This document shows positions 33,170 to 43,648 of a stretch of DNA of 64,000 nt, one piece after another. Source of the DNA: Bacillus yapensis (GTDB lineage: Bacteria > Bacillota > Bacilli > Bacillales > Cytobacillaceae); the NCBI RefSeq assembly GCF_005280205.1, contig NZ_SUND01000008.1:124001-188000 (forward strand), in the 5' to 3' direction. Below the pieces are notes generated by a model. It did no database searches. It worked only from the letters and a program-made list of their open reading frames with translations, and was not told where the DNA came from. How positions within the stretch are numbered: the first letter of the stretch is position 1; each line of letters starts with the position of its first letter. The position numbers and the translations under genes were made by a program.

Positions 33170-33862
33170 CTATTCAATCGAGCATATTTCGATCGGGCAA
33201 TTTTCACAATCAATTTCGATCTTAATGTATTCTAGATCGTGAATGGTGATAATGCCTTTATCAATCGAGATTATATTACTTTTTCTTAGTTCACTTAACA
33301 GACGATTGACAACCTCGCGTGACGTCCCGCAAAAATTGGCTAATTCCTGATTCGTTAATGATGTATTAATGACGATGCCATCCTTTGTATCGAGTCCGTA
33401 ACTATTAGACAAACGAATTAACGTGGAATAGAGTGCACCTTTTTTTCCGTGTAAAATCAGATCACGAAACTTTGTCTGAGTTTTGCGATGCTCCTGACTT
33501 AGCCACTTCATAAACTCCAATGCGATCTCATGGTTCTCACTGAGCTTTTTTTCTAGTTCACTTTTGAAGATGACAGCAACTTCTCCACTTTCCATTACCT
33601 TTGCGTTCTGCATATGATTTTGAGCAGAACAGAAGAGGGAAAGTTCACCGATTAAATCACCCTCTGATGCCATCCGCAACGTCAGTTCACGACCATCAGG
33701 AATCATTTTACTCAATTGAATCTTCCCACTTAAAATCAAGAACAACTCATTCGCTTTAGTACCCTCTTGATATAGGAACATCCCTTTTTCGATTTTACGA
33801 TTATGATGGACCGCTTCAATAAATGATTGCAGTTCTGTTGATATTTCAGTATATGCTTGCAT
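33170..33862 (-). CDS. fnr: Oxygen-responsive Crp/Fnr-family regulator Fnr
   Basis: 230 residues. The cyclic-nucleotide-type sensor domain spans about 20-130 (GDLIGELSLFC), a long dimer helix follows, and the helix-turn-helix is TNQELANFCGTSREVVNRLLSELRKSN near residues 168-195. The C-terminus has CENCPIEICSIE, giving Cys-x2-Cys-x4-Cys. This is the Bacillus-type arrangement in which three C-terminal cysteines bind the 4Fe-4S cluster, unlike the N-terminal cluster of E. coli Fnr. It should activate the neighbouring promoters with TGTGA-N6-TCACA boxes at -41.5 when oxygen is low. I see no such box at its own promoter. narK and narGHJI are not in the window. Confidence 0.93.
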   Translation of the reverse strand: MQAYTEISTELQSFIEAVHHNRKIEKGMFLYQEGTKANELFLILSGKIQLSKMIPDGRELTLRMASEGDLIGELSLFCSAQNHMQNAKVMESGEVAVIFKSELEKKLSENHEIALEFMKWLSQEHRKTQTKFRDLILHGKKGALYSTLIRLSNSYGLDTKDGIVINTSLTNQELANFCGTSREVVNRLLSELRKSNIISIDKGIITIHDLEYIKIEIDCENCPIEICSIE

Positions 33863-34084
33863 CCTTTAACCACCTTTATATGAGGCGAAAAATTTACCTG
33901 CGTTGATTTCACATTGCACTGAAGGTCATAAAATTGAACAATTTTTGAACAGCTAGTGCCTATGAAGTTCTACCTATTATCAGTTTAGAAATAAAAAATA
34001 GCATAGTCAATCAATTAATCGCATCCAGAAAATAACAGATAGAAATTAAGAGAGTCCTATTTTTTAATTAATTTCAAAAATTGG
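33863..34084. other. Intergenic region between fnr and the arg promoter
   Basis: A+T-rich. It must carry the fnr promoter on the minus strand, but no convincing -35/-10 pair or operator was recognised. Confidence 0.4.
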
Positions 34085-34147
34085 TTGATTTTAAGAAAAT
34101 GAATTCTTATAATAAGAGCAACGAAAATTTATAAAAATAAATTCAGA
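34085..34147 (+). promoter_or_regulatory. Promoter and ARG box of the arginine operon
   Basis: -35 TTGATT (34085-34090), 17-bp spacer, -10 TATAAT (34108-34113). Just downstream of the expected start is TATAAAAATAAATTCAGA (34130-34147), two mismatches from the ArgR/AhrC 18-bp box. A weaker ARG-like match overlaps the spacer and -10. Confidence 0.72.
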
Positions 34148-34185
34148 TGGTTATTTATGCATTTTATAAAAGAGAGGGGAATGAA

Positions 34186-35220
34186 ATGAAAGTTTCAGTT
34201 ATAGGGACTACAGGCTATGGGGGAGTGGAGTTGCTGCGTATTCTCCATCGGCATCCTGTATTCAACATTCATTCAATTCATTCCACCAAAGAGGAAGTGC
34301 CGATTTGGAATGAGTATCCACATTTATATAACATTTTAGAGAGTCAGATTGAAAAAATAAATTTTGACAGAATTTCGACAGAAAGTGATGTTGTCTTTTT
34401 AGCGACTCCTTCTGGCGTTTCTAGTAAGCTAGTCGATGAATTTTCAGATAAGGATATTAAAGTTATTGATCTATCAGGAGACCTTCGGCTCAAAAAATCA
34501 GGTGAATATGAGCGCTGGTATAAAAAGGAGCCAGCTAATGGTCAGCTAATTGAGGAAGCTGTATATGGACTAAGCGAGTGGAACAAAGAGCAAATCAAGC
34601 ATTCCAGACTCATAGCAAATCCTGGATGTTACGCCACGTCAGCTTTGTTGGGATTAGCTCCAGTAACAAAAGCAAGGTTAATAGATACAGAGAGTATCAT
34701 CATTGATGGGAAATCAGGAACATCTGGTGCAGGAAAGTCGCTATCAAAAGGCTCCTTGTTTGCAGAGGTGAATGAAAACTTCAAAATTTATAAAGTGAAT
34801 GAGCATCAGCATACACCAGAAATCGAGCAGCAATTGCTTTCTTGGAATGAAAGTATCCGGCCAATCACCTTCAGTACGCATTTATTGCCAATGACAAGAG
34901 GGATTATGACCACGATTTATGTCAAGCTACGCGGCCGATATAGCACGGAACAGATTCTAGATTTATATAACGAATCCTATCTAAACGCTCCGTTTGTGCG
35001 GGTGCGGCCACTTGGCAGTTATCCTTCTGTCAAGGAAGTGGCAGGCTCTAACTATTGTGATATTGGCTTACATGTAGATGAACGTACCGGACGATTAACG
35101 ATCGTATCCGTAATTGATAATTTAATGAAAGGGGCAGCAGGGCAAGCGGTTCAAAATGCAAATATTCTATTTGGACTAGAAGAAACGCTAGGCCTTGAAA
35201 TGATGCCTCTCTACCCATAA
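34186..35220 (+). CDS. argC: N-acetyl-gamma-glutamyl-phosphate reductase
   Basis: 344 residues from the ATG at 34186, 5 nt after an AGAGGGG site; an earlier in-frame GTG/ATG start has no SD. NADP-binding motif VIGTTGYGGVELLRIL is at the N-terminus, and the catalytic Cys is in ANPGCYATSALLGLAP. GKSGTSGAGK and HTPEIEQ follow. It reduces N-acetylglutamyl phosphate to the semialdehyde, the third step of arginine synthesis. First gene of argCJBD-carAB-argF. Confidence 0.96.
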   Translation: MKVSVIGTTGYGGVELLRILHRHPVFNIHSIHSTKEEVPIWNEYPHLYNILESQIEKINFDRISTESDVVFLATPSGVSSKLVDEFSDKDIKVIDLSGDLRLKKSGEYERWYKKEPANGQLIEEAVYGLSEWNKEQIKHSRLIANPGCYATSALLGLAPVTKARLIDTESIIIDGKSGTSGAGKSLSKGSLFAEVNENFKIYKVNEHQHTPEIEQQLLSWNESIRPITFSTHLLPMTRGIMTTIYVKLRGRYSTEQILDLYNESYLNAPFVRVRPLGSYPSVKEVAGSNYCDIGLHVDERTGRLTIVSVIDNLMKGAAGQAVQNANILFGLEETLGLEMMPLYP

Positions 35221-35232
35221 GGAGGAGACCAG

Positions 35233-36465
35233 GTGGAAACACTTACGAAGGTTTCAAGTATACAAGAAATTGAGAATGGTACTATTCTTTCACCGAAAGG
35301 ATTTTTAACAGGAGGCACTCACGCTGGATTGAGACATTCACGCAAGGATGTAGGGATGATTTTTAGCGAAGTTCCAGCAAATAGTGCTGCTGTCTATACA
35401 TTAAATGATTTTCAAGCAGCTCCAATCAAAGTAACACAGGAGAGCTTGAGCCACGGAGGTCTGTTACAAGCTGTTGTCGTCAATAGTGCATGTGCCAATG
35501 CTTGTACAGGAGAGAAGGGTCTTCTAGATGCATATGAAATGAGGGTTTTAGCAGCTAAAAAGGTTGGTATCGATGAAACTTTAGTGGCCGTCGCTTCAAC
35601 AGGCGTAATTGGGGAATATCTTAAAATGGATAAAATTAAGAATGGTATTTCTCAATTGGAACTCGGTGCTGAAGAAGAGTTTGCGGAAGGTTTCCAAACG
35701 GCTATCTTAACGACGGATACTTGCATGAAGAGTTGTGGATTTAAAGGTACGATAGATGGCAAAACGGTTCATATGGGGGGAGCATCGAAAGGCTCTGGCA
35801 TGATTCATCCCAATATGGCAACCATGCTCGGTTTTGTGACGACGGATGCGAATATTTCTCCCGAGTACTTACAAGTGGCATTAAAAAAAATAACAAATTA
35901 TACATTTAATCAAATTACTGTCGATGGAGATACGTCGACAAACGATATGGTTTTAGTAATGGCTAATGGCTTAGCTGAAAATCAGCCTTTATCACCAAGC
36001 CATCCTGATTGGGATGTATTTGTCGGATTACTTTCTAAAACATGTGAAAGTCTTGCGAAGCAAATTGCGAAGGATGGAGAAGGTGCGACGAAATTAGTAG
36101 AAGTGCAGGTTGTGGGTGCTTATGACGAGGAAGATGCCCGCAAGGTTGCGAAGCAAATTGTTGGATCTAATTTGGTGAAGACAGCGATTTATGGGGCAGA
36201 TGCCAACTGGGGCAGAATTATTGGAGCAATCGGTCAAGCAGACACGAAAGCGAAAGCTGAAACAGTAACGATTTCCATAGGTCCAGTGACGATGCTGGAT
36301 AAGAGTAACCTGATCGATTTTTCAGAAGAAGAAGCAAGTGCCTATTTGCAACAGGATTTTATCCAAATCTTTGTTGACCTACATATGGGAAATGGAACAG
36401 GGACGGCATGGGGCTGCGACCTTTCATATGACTATGTGAAAATAAATGCTAGCTACAGAACATAG
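35233..36465 (+). CDS. argJ: Bifunctional ornithine acetyltransferase/N-acetylglutamate synthase
   Basis: 410 residues with GTG start behind AAGGAGGAG. The precursor self-cleaves at the Thr in HPNMATMLGFVTTDA (about residue 199). The N-terminal part carries NSACANACTG and ASTGVIGE; the C-terminal part has DGDTSTNDM and YGADANWGRI. ArgJ recycles the acetyl group from N-acetylornithine to glutamate. It starts 12 bp after argC. Confidence 0.96.
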   Translation: METLTKVSSIQEIENGTILSPKGFLTGGTHAGLRHSRKDVGMIFSEVPANSAAVYTLNDFQAAPIKVTQESLSHGGLLQAVVVNSACANACTGEKGLLDAYEMRVLAAKKVGIDETLVAVASTGVIGEYLKMDKIKNGISQLELGAEEEFAEGFQTAILTTDTCMKSCGFKGTIDGKTVHMGGASKGSGMIHPNMATMLGFVTTDANISPEYLQVALKKITNYTFNQITVDGDTSTNDMVLVMANGLAENQPLSPSHPDWDVFVGLLSKTCESLAKQIAKDGEGATKLVEVQVVGAYDEEDARKVAKQIVGSNLVKTAIYGADANWGRIIGAIGQADTKAKAETVTISIGPVTMLDKSNLIDFSEEEASAYLQQDFIQIFVDLHMGNGTGTAWGCDLSYDYVKINASYRT

Positions 36466-36476
36466 GGGAGATACAA

Positions 36477-37229
36477 GTGAAAACGATCCTAATAAAATGT
36501 GGTGGAAGTATTTTAGATGAATTGTCTGCAGAATTTTTCACAAGCCTCCATGAATTGAAAAAACAGAACTATCAAGTCATCATTGTCCATGGTGGGGGGC
36601 CAGACATTAATCAAATGCTTGAGCAATTAAATGTCAAAGCTGAATATGTGAACGGTCTACGCAAAACGAATGAAGAAACATTAAAGGTTGTGGAGATGGT
36701 GTTGTCTGGTCAAACCAATCGTAAGCTTGTTCAAAAGCTGTCCGAGAATGGTTTGCAGGCTGTTGGTCTAAATGGGAGTGATGCTGGAATCCTAACAGCT
36801 GAGTATGTTGATAAGGACCAACTTGGTTTCGTTGGGGATATTACCGAAGTCAATGTTGAGCTACTAAAGCTTCTATTACAACAAGATATCATCCCAGTCC
36901 TTACACCAATCGCAGCATGTGCAGATGGAACAAAACTGAATGTGAATGCAGATTATGCAGCAGCTGCAGTTGCCAAAGCTCTTAAGGTGGAGCAATGCCT
37001 ATTTGTTACAGATGTAGAAGGCATTATGATAGACGGTATGATGCGAGCTTCCATCCAAGCAGTCGAGATTGAAAGCTACATCAAAAAAGGTGATATCTAT
37101 GGTGGGATGATTCCGAAGGTTACCTCAGCAATCTCCGCGATAAAAAAGGGAATCAAGAGTGTCCGAATTGTAGCAGGAAAGAAAAGCTTTTATCTCAATA
37201 ATGAATGGTATGGGACGAAGATTCTTTGA
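36477..37229 (+). CDS. argB: Acetylglutamate kinase
   Basis: 250 residues of the amino-acid-kinase family: IKCGGSIL, IIVHGGGPDINQML, GLRKTNEETLKVVEMVLSGQTN, LNVNADYAAAAVAKAL and FVTDVEGI. It phosphorylates N-acetylglutamate. It lacks the N-terminal helix typical of arginine-inhibited enzymes, so feedback by arginine is less likely. It lies 11 bp after argJ. Confidence 0.95.
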   Translation: MKTILIKCGGSILDELSAEFFTSLHELKKQNYQVIIVHGGGPDINQMLEQLNVKAEYVNGLRKTNEETLKVVEMVLSGQTNRKLVQKLSENGLQAVGLNGSDAGILTAEYVDKDQLGFVGDITEVNVELLKLLLQQDIIPVLTPIAACADGTKLNVNADYAAAAVAKALKVEQCLFVTDVEGIMIDGMMRASIQAVEIESYIKKGDIYGGMIPKVTSAISAIKKGIKSVRIVAGKKSFYLNNEWYGTKIL

Positions 37230-37246
37230 AAAGGGAGGGCTAATCG

Positions 37247-38404
37247 ATGAGTTATCTTTTTCCGACCTATGCACGCTGGGAAGTTGAGCCAGTGTCTGCT
37301 GAGGGGACCTATTTAACAGATATTAATGGTATAACCTATTTAGACTATACATCAGGCATTGGGGTATGTAACCTTGGCCATCAGCCGAAGGTGATAAAAG
37401 AAGCAGTTTCTAAACAACTTGACCATTTTTGGCATGTATCGAACCTTTTTACAATTGGCCAGCAAGAAAAAGCAGCACAATTACTGGCAACAGCTGCCGG
37501 GTTAGAGGCTGTGTTTTTCGCGAATAGTGGGGCAGAGGCGAATGAAGCTGCGATAAAACTAGCTCGTAAGGCGACAGGAAAAACTAAGATTATTACCTTT
37601 GAAAAGTCTTTCCATGGAAGAACCTTTGCCACGATGGCGGCAACTGGACAGGATAAAATCAAGCTAGGCTATGGCCCAATGCTCGAGAAGTTTGTATATG
37701 TGCCATTTAATAATATCGATGCATTAAAGAATGAAATGGATACTGATGTAGCAGCGATTATGCTAGAGGTCATTCAAGGTGAAGGTGGCATTCACGTTGG
37801 TGAGCAGGCATTTTTACAAGAGGTTGAGGAGCTCTGCAAAGAGTATGGATCCTTACTTATCATTGATGAAATCCAAACAGGGATTGGTCGTACAGCAAAA
37901 CCATTTGCCTTTCAACATTTCGATCTTACACCTGATATTGTTACAGTAGCAAAAGGACTTGGAAGTGGACTTCCAATCGGGGCTGTTATTGGAAAGGAAA
38001 GCCTCAAAGTTCATTTTGGACCAGGCAGTCACGGCTCGACTTTTGGAGGCAACCCAGTCAGTATTTCAGCGGCGATTGCAACAATGGAAATCATTTTTAA
38101 TGAAATATTTTTGCAAGAGGTATTAATAAAAGGTGAATATTTAGTTTCACAATTAACAAAGAAATTGCAAAACCATGAGTCTGTAAAGGACATTAGAGGA
38201 CTAGGACTCATGATTGGGATTGAATTCGATCAACCTGTTCAAGGTCTATTACAAGAACTAAGAAACGAAGGATTCCTGGCTTTATCAGCGGGCGAAAACG
38301 TGTTAAGGCTTCTTCCACCGTTAACAACATCGATAAGTGAAATAGACAAGTGTGTAGAAATAATGAAGCATACAATCGAAAAGACAAGTAAGGCAGCCGT
38401 ATAG
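37247..38404 (+). CDS. argD: Acetylornithine aminotransferase
   Basis: 385 residues, class III PLP aminotransferase. FFANSGAEANEAAIKLARK binds the cofactor phosphate, LLIIDEIQTGIGRT contains the PLP-contacting Asp, and VAKGLGSGLPIGA carries the Schiff-base Lys. It makes N-acetylornithine. The start is 17 bp after argB, behind AAGGGAGG. Confidence 0.95.
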   Translation: MSYLFPTYARWEVEPVSAEGTYLTDINGITYLDYTSGIGVCNLGHQPKVIKEAVSKQLDHFWHVSNLFTIGQQEKAAQLLATAAGLEAVFFANSGAEANEAAIKLARKATGKTKIITFEKSFHGRTFATMAATGQDKIKLGYGPMLEKFVYVPFNNIDALKNEMDTDVAAIMLEVIQGEGGIHVGEQAFLQEVEELCKEYGSLLIIDEIQTGIGRTAKPFAFQHFDLTPDIVTVAKGLGSGLPIGAVIGKESLKVHFGPGSHGSTFGGNPVSISAAIATMEIIFNEIFLQEVLIKGEYLVSQLTKKLQNHESVKDIRGLGLMIGIEFDQPVQGLLQELRNEGFLALSAGENVLRLLPPLTTSISEIDKCVEIMKHTIEKTSKAAV

Positions 38405-38423
38405 ACAAATTTTTTTACAGTTT

Positions 38424-38441
38424 GTTGCATAAATATAAATT
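38424..38441 (+). promoter_or_regulatory. Possible ARG box upstream of carA
   Basis: A partial match to the ArgR/AhrC box around TTGCATAAATAT (about three mismatches) lies in the 76-bp argD-carA gap. It could be an internal control point for carAB-argF. Confidence 0.4.
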
Positions 38442-38480
38442 ATCTAAAATAAATATACAAAAGATTTTGAGGTGTATGAT

Positions 38481-39563
38481 GTGAAGGGATATTTGCATTT
38501 ACAAAGTGGGGATGTGTACGAAGGAGATTGGGCAACTAGCAACCCAACTCAAAATATAGATGGAGAAATCGTCTTTTATACAGGAATGACTGGCTACCAG
38601 GAAGTATTAACGGACCCAAGCTACAAGGACCAAATCATTGTTTTTACGTATCCGTTAATTGGAAACTACGGGATAAATGAGGATGACTTCGAAAGTAAAC
38701 AGCCACATGTTGCGGGGGTCGTTGTCTATGAGGCGAATAATGAATCATCTCATTATCAAGCAACCTACTCACTGCAACAGTATTTAGAAAAATGGAATAT
38801 TCCTTTGCTTTCTCATATTGATACAAGAGCAGTCGTAAAAAAAATCCGCCATCAAGGGTCTATGCCTGCAAGAATGACGTTGGATAAAGAAGCGCATGAA
38901 ATGAATAACGACCATTTGCTTGATGATAAGGTTCCAAACGTATCAGATAAAATGATCAAGACATACGGAAGTGGAAAAAAGCATGTCGTTCTTATGGACT
39001 TTGGAACAAAGAAGTCGATTCTTTCTTCACTCCTTGAAAAAGGCTGCAAAGTAACGGTCGTTCCTTATAATACTTCTTTTCAAACCATTGAGGGATTGAA
39101 TCCTGATGGTATTCTCCTTTCCAATGGACCTGGGGACCCGAAACAATTAAGCAATATTCTCCCTAACATCAAAAAACTTTTAGAGAACTATCCAACACTA
39201 GGGATTTGCTTAGGTCACCAGCTAGTAGCACTTGCGATGGGTGGAGATACGAAAAAGCTTTTGTTTGGTCATAGAGGAGCGAACCAACCAGTCAAAGACG
39301 AAAAGAATAATGTTGTCTTTATGACTTCGCAAAACCATAGTTATGTGGTTGATGAAGAAAGTATAAAGGGAACAGGACTTATGGGGAGGTTCTTCAATCT
39401 TCATGATAAGTCAGTGGAAGGTCTGAGTCATAAGCATTTGCCAATCCAAACTGTTCAGTTCCACCCAGAAGCTAATCCAGGTCCTTGTGAAGGAGCTTAT
39501 ATTTTTGATGAATTCTTACAGATGATAAATGAACCGAAGAGGAGTGCCGCGCTTTATGCCTAA
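38481..39563 (+). CDS. carA: Carbamoyl-phosphate synthase small subunit, arginine-specific
   Basis: 360 residues from GTG at 38481 (MKGYLHLQSGD), which is 6 nt from GAGGTG; an earlier in-frame GTG overlaps that site. The N-terminal domain has GYQEVLTDPSYK; the class I glutaminase domain has GICLGHQLVALAMGG (nucleophile Cys) and the His-Glu pair in QFHPEANPGP. It supplies ammonia to CarB. Location in the arg operon marks it as the arginine-pathway enzyme, distinct from a pyrimidine-operon copy. Confidence 0.95.
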   Translation: MKGYLHLQSGDVYEGDWATSNPTQNIDGEIVFYTGMTGYQEVLTDPSYKDQIIVFTYPLIGNYGINEDDFESKQPHVAGVVVYEANNESSHYQATYSLQQYLEKWNIPLLSHIDTRAVVKKIRHQGSMPARMTLDKEAHEMNNDHLLDDKVPNVSDKMIKTYGSGKKHVVLMDFGTKKSILSSLLEKGCKVTVVPYNTSFQTIEGLNPDGILLSNGPGDPKQLSNILPNIKKLLENYPTLGICLGHQLVALAMGGDTKKLLFGHRGANQPVKDEKNNVVFMTSQNHSYVVDEESIKGTGLMGRFFNLHDKSVEGLSHKHLPIQTVQFHPEANPGPCEGAYIFDEFLQMINEPKRSAALYA

Positions 39564-42500
39564 AGATTCTACCATACAAACTATACTAGTCATCGGCTCA
39601 GGACCAATTGTCATTGGTCAAGCAGCTGAGTTTGATTACGCAGGCACTCAGGGCTGTATCGCTCTTAAAGAAGAAGGCTATAAAGTAATACTTGTAAATA
39701 ACAATCCAGCAACGATTATGACTGATTCCAACTTTGCTGATCGAATTTACTTTGAACCATTGAAGGTTGATGTTTTAGAGAAAATCATTCAAAAAGAACG
39801 TCCCGATGGAATTCTTGCCACGCTTGGAGGGCAAACAGGTTTGAACCTCGCCTTTCAATTAAGCGAACAAGGAATCCTCGAAAAGTACGGTGTGAAAATG
39901 CTCGGAAGCTCGATTGAATCAATTAAAAAAGGAGAGGATCGGGAGGCATTTCGCCAGCTTATGAAGGATTTAAATGAGCCTGTGCCTGAGAGTGAAATTG
40001 TTCATACTGTTGATGAAGCATTAGCTTTCGCCCGAGCAATTGATTTTCCGATTATCGTTAGACCTGCTTACACCCTTGGAGGCACTGGGGGTGGGATTGC
40101 CATCAATGAAGACGAACTGAAACAACTTGTGTCAGGGGGGCTTCAAGAAAGTCCGATCCAACAATGTTTAATTGAACGAAGTATCGCTGGATTTAAGGAA
40201 ATTGAATACGAAGTTATGCGAGATTCAGCTAACACATGTATTACGATTTGCAATATGGAGAATTTCGACCCAGTCGGTGTTCATACAGGAGATTCAATAG
40301 TTGTTGCCCCGTCTCAAACATTGACGGATGAAGAATATCAAATGCTTCGTGCAGCAAGCATTAAAATTATTTCTGCTCTTGGCATTATTGGTGGTTGTAA
40401 TATCCAATTTGCCCTCGATCCAAAGAGCAAAAATTATTACCTTATTGAGGTAAATCCAAGGGTAAGCCGCTCTTCAGCGTTAGCTTCAAAAGCAACTGGA
40501 TATCCCATTGCGAGAATGGCAGCGAAGCTAGCTGTAGGATATACATTAGATGAAATCATCAATCCTGTAACAGGAGATACATTTGCAAGCTTTGAGCCTG
40601 CTCTAGACTATGTCATTGTGAAAATTCCGAAATGGCCGTTTGATAAATTTTCTACGATTGAGCGTAAGCTCGGGACGCAAATGAAAGCAACTGGCGAAGT
40701 CATGGGGATAGATCGAAACTTCGAACGTGCTTTATTAAAAGCGATTCATTCTCTTGAAATCGATGTACTCGATTTACAGCTTTCTGGATTTGGAGCTCTT
40801 ACGGTACAGAAACTTGAGGAAAAATTACTAGAACAAAATGATGAACGCTTATTTGTTTTACTAGAACTGTTACGTAGAGGAAAAGAAATTAACGAGCTTC
40901 ATGAGCAAACGAAAATTGATCTCTTTTTCCTATCTTATTTAGACAGATTAGTCCATTTAGAAAAAGAAATTTCTACGACCAACTTGGAGAGCGTTACAAA
41001 AGAACAGCTTCAGCTTTATAAAGAAAAAGGATTCAGTGATAAATATTTAGCAAGTGTATGGAAGGCTACTGAGAAAACGGTACGTAGCAAACGAAAAGAC
41101 TTAGGTATCATCCCTTCTTATAAAATGGTTGATACATGTGCAGCAGAGTTTGCAGCAAGATCGAATTATTATTACTCAACCTACTTTGGAGAAAATGAGC
41201 AATTCCCATCATCCAAAAAGAAGGTACTCATAATTGGGAGTGGGCCGATTCGAATCGGTCAAGGAATTGAATTTGATTACTGTTCCGTTCACGGAGTATT
41301 TGCATTAAAGGAACAGGGAATTGAAACGATCATGATCAATAACAATCCAGAAACGGTTAGTACGGATTTCGCAACAGCTGACAAATTGTATTTTGAACCT
41401 CTTGTGATAGAGGATATCCTTAACGTCATTGAAGCCGAGAAAATTACCGATTGCATCATCCAGCTTGGTGGGCAAACAGCAATTAATCTTGCAAACGAAC
41501 TGGAACAGTATGATGTCAATATTTTAGGAACGAAGTCGGCAACGATTGATGTGTTAGAAGACCGAAAATTATTTTATCAGCTATTAGAAAAATTAGAGAT
41601 TCCTCATTTACAAGGAGATATTGTTAACAATCAAGATGAATTGCTTACCGCTGTTAAGAAAATCGGATTTCCAGTCCTATTAAGACCATCCTTCGTTATC
41701 GGTGGAAGAGGAATGGAGACGATTTATAACGAGGAGGAACTCGATCACTATATTGAAAGTGGTCAGGCGCATTATCCGTTTTTAGTAGATGAATTTCTTC
41801 ATGCAGCTGAAGCAGAAATCGATTTGGTGACAGATGGACAATTTATTCTAGCCCCAGCAATCATGGAGCATATTGAAAAGACAGGTGTACACTCAGGCGA
41901 TAGTATGTCGATTCTGCCTGCGCAAAACTTATCTGATTCAGTGCAGCAAAAAATGCTTGAATACGGAAAGAAAATTTCCCAACATCTGCAGTATAAGGGT
42001 CTTATGAATATCCAATTTATCGTGAATAACGATGAAGTCTATGTGTTGGAAGTAAACCCAAGGGCTAGTAGAACTGCTCCAATTGTAAGCAAAGTGACGG
42101 GAGTTCCTCTTGTGCAAATTGCGACAAAAATATTGCTCGGGAAATATAATTTGTCGAAATACGATGAAGAGAAGAATTTAATGAAGCTACCATTTGTTTG
42201 TGTGAAATATCCGGTATTCTCAAATTTTGCGTTAAAAGGATTGGATTCCAAGGTTAGTGCTGAAATGAGATCAACAGGTGAAGGAATTTGTCTTGGTGAA
42301 ACAGTTGAGGAAGCGTTAAGAAAGGTGTTCCATGCTGCAATTAAACCAAGTGGGAAAATTGTTTTGAAGGAAGAAGTGGCATTGAGTCACCGAGATGGGA
42401 AATTTCCAATCGTTGTTAGTGAGGAGAGAGCTTTACTAACGGATGAGACGATTGCCTATTACAATCCTTCGTTTCTCCCTGCGGACAAAAGATTGCGCGA

Positions 42501-42645
42501 AATAGCGACAAAAAAGAGAATCATGACGTTTACGGAAAAAGAGAGTTTACTGGCATTTTGTCAGGCTCTGAATGTAAAAGATTTTGAAGTAAAGGCAATT
42601 GAAGATTGGCACTCAATATTGAGAGAGGGCGTGGAAATTTCATGA
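39556..42645 (+). CDS. carB: Carbamoyl-phosphate synthase large subunit, arginine-specific
   Basis: 1029 residues. The start at 39556 overlaps carA by 8 bp and follows GAGGAG. Two homologous ATP-grasp halves are visible, starting [20 protein letters not shown] and [21 protein letters not shown]. Each half has an ATP-grasp ligand motif, [11 protein letters not shown] and [11 protein letters not shown]. The C-terminal regulatory domain is short, with [20 protein letters not shown]; full-length CarB enzymes are near 1070 residues, as expected for arginine-specific Bacillus forms. Confidence 0.95.
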   Translation: MPKDSTIQTILVIGSGPIVIGQAAEFDYAGTQGCIALKEEGYKVILVNNNPATIMTDSNFADRIYFEPLKVDVLEKIIQKERPDGILATLGGQTGLNLAFQLSEQGILEKYGVKMLGSSIESIKKGEDREAFRQLMKDLNEPVPESEIVHTVDEALAFARAIDFPIIVRPAYTLGGTGGGIAINEDELKQLVSGGLQESPIQQCLIERSIAGFKEIEYEVMRDSANTCITICNMENFDPVGVHTGDSIVVAPSQTLTDEEYQMLRAASIKIISALGIIGGCNIQFALDPKSKNYYLIEVNPRVSRSSALASKATGYPIARMAAKLAVGYTLDEIINPVTGDTFASFEPALDYVIVKIPKWPFDKFSTIERKLGTQMKATGEVMGIDRNFERALLKAIHSLEIDVLDLQLSGFGALTVQKLEEKLLEQNDERLFVLLELLRRGKEINELHEQTKIDLFFLSYLDRLVHLEKEISTTNLESVTKEQLQLYKEKGFSDKYLASVWKATEKTVRSKRKDLGIIPSYKMVDTCAAEFAARSNYYYSTYFGENEQFPSSKKKVLIIGSGPIRIGQGIEFDYCSVHGVFALKEQGIETIMINNNPETVSTDFATADKLYFEPLVIEDILNVIEAEKITDCIIQLGGQTAINLANELEQYDVNILGTKSATIDVLEDRKLFYQLLEKLEIPHLQGDIVNNQDELLTAVKKIGFPVLLRPSFVIGGRGMETIYNEEELDHYIESGQAHYPFLVDEFLHAAEAEIDLVTDGQFILAPAIMEHIEKTGVHSGDSMSILPAQNLSDSVQQKMLEYGKKISQHLQYKGLMNIQFIVNNDEVYVLEVNPRASRTAPIVSKVTGVPLVQIATKILLGKYNLSKYDEEKNLMKLPFVCVKYPVFSNFALKGLDSKVSAEMRSTGEGICLGETVEEALRKVFHAAIKPSGKIVLKEEVALSHRDGKFPIVVSEERALLTDETIAYYNPSFLPADKRLREIATKKRIMTFTEKESLLAFCQALNVKDFEVKAIEDWHSILREGVEIS

Positions 42646-43595
42646 TCGCAATTCAAGAACACGCAATAAATATAAAAGGGAAGGACCTGCTCACGTTAGC
42701 AGATTATTCTTCTGAAACAATAGAAGGCTTGCTTGACTTAGCCATTGAACTGAAAAATGCCCATTTATCTGGAGAAGAGACCCCGTTCTTAAAAGGGAAG
42801 ATTTTAGGCTTGATTTTTGATAAGCCATCAACCCGTACCAGAGTCTCTTTTGAAGCAGGAATGCTTCAGCTAGGCGGTCAAGTAATCCATTTGAACGGTC
42901 AGGAATTGCAGCTAGGTAGAGGAGAACCAATTTCTGATACGGCAAAAGTTTTATCACATTACATTGATGCAGTTATGATCCGTACGTTCTCTCATAAAAG
43001 AGTTGAAGAATTAGCAGAGCATGCGACAATCCCGATTATTAATGGATTAACTGATCTTTATCATCCTTGCCAAGCTTTGGCCGACCTTCTAACGGTTATC
43101 GAAGTAAAGGGGAACTTGAAGGGAATTAAGATGTCTTATATTGGAGATGGCAATAATGTTGCGCATTCTTTAATGATTGCAGCGGCAAAAACGGGTATGA
43201 AATTAGCAGTTGCCTCGCCAAAGGGCTATGAGCCAAATGCTGTCGTGTTAAGTAAAGCTCAAGAGTTTGCTAAGCAAACAGGAGCCGAAATCATCGTGAC
43301 GAATAATCCAAATGAAGCCGTCGAAGATGCTGATGTCATTTATACAGATGTATGGACAAGTATGGGCCAAGAAGCTGAAAATGAACAGCGGCTAAAGGAC
43401 TTTGAAGGATATCAAGTCAATGAAGAACTTGTAAAGGGTGCGAAGGATGATTATATGTTCCTTCATTGCTTGCCAGCACACCGTGAGGAAGAAGTGACCG
43501 CAGCCATCATTGATGGAAAACACTCCTACGTCTTCCAACAGGCAGGCAACCGCCTTCACGCCCAAAAAGCATTGTTGGTTGAAATATTGAAGTAA
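42642..43595 (+). CDS. argF: Ornithine carbamoyltransferase
   Basis: 317 residues from the ATG at 42642, which overlaps the carB stop as ATGA. The carbamoyl-phosphate motif is [15 protein letters not shown]; the ornithine-side motifs are [20 protein letters not shown] and [10 protein letters not shown]. It forms citrulline. Its terminator is split by the IS at 43614-45071. Confidence 0.96.
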   Translation: MIAIQEHAINIKGKDLLTLADYSSETIEGLLDLAIELKNAHLSGEETPFLKGKILGLIFDKPSTRTRVSFEAGMLQLGGQVIHLNGQELQLGRGEPISDTAKVLSHYIDAVMIRTFSHKRVEELAEHATIPIINGLTDLYHPCQALADLLTVIEVKGNLKGIKMSYIGDGNNVAHSLMIAAAKTGMKLAVASPKGYEPNAVVLSKAQEFAKQTGAEIIVTNNPNEAVEDADVIYTDVWTSMGQEAENEQRLKDFEGYQVNEELVKGAKDDYMFLHCLPAHREEEVTAAIIDGKHSYVFQQAGNRLHAQKALLVEILK

Positions 43596-43596
43596 G

Positions 43597-43607
43597 AAAA
43601 AGCCCGC
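43597..43607 (+). terminator. Left arm of the argF terminator, split by the IS
   Basis: AAAAAGCCCGC here and GCGGGCTTTTTTTT at 45075-45088 are the two arms of one intrinsic terminator. Without the IS and one TGAG copy the sequence is stem-ATTGA-stem, a textbook terminator. With the IS present the arms are about 1.47 kb apart. Confidence 0.88.
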
Positions 43608-43648
43608 ATTGAGTGAAGTGACCCCATAAAGTTAGACAGGTTATTTCA

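Noticed and set aside
33863-33960. Fnr autoregulatory box
   Set aside because: Only an isolated TGTGA half-site is present, without a partner at 6-bp spacing.
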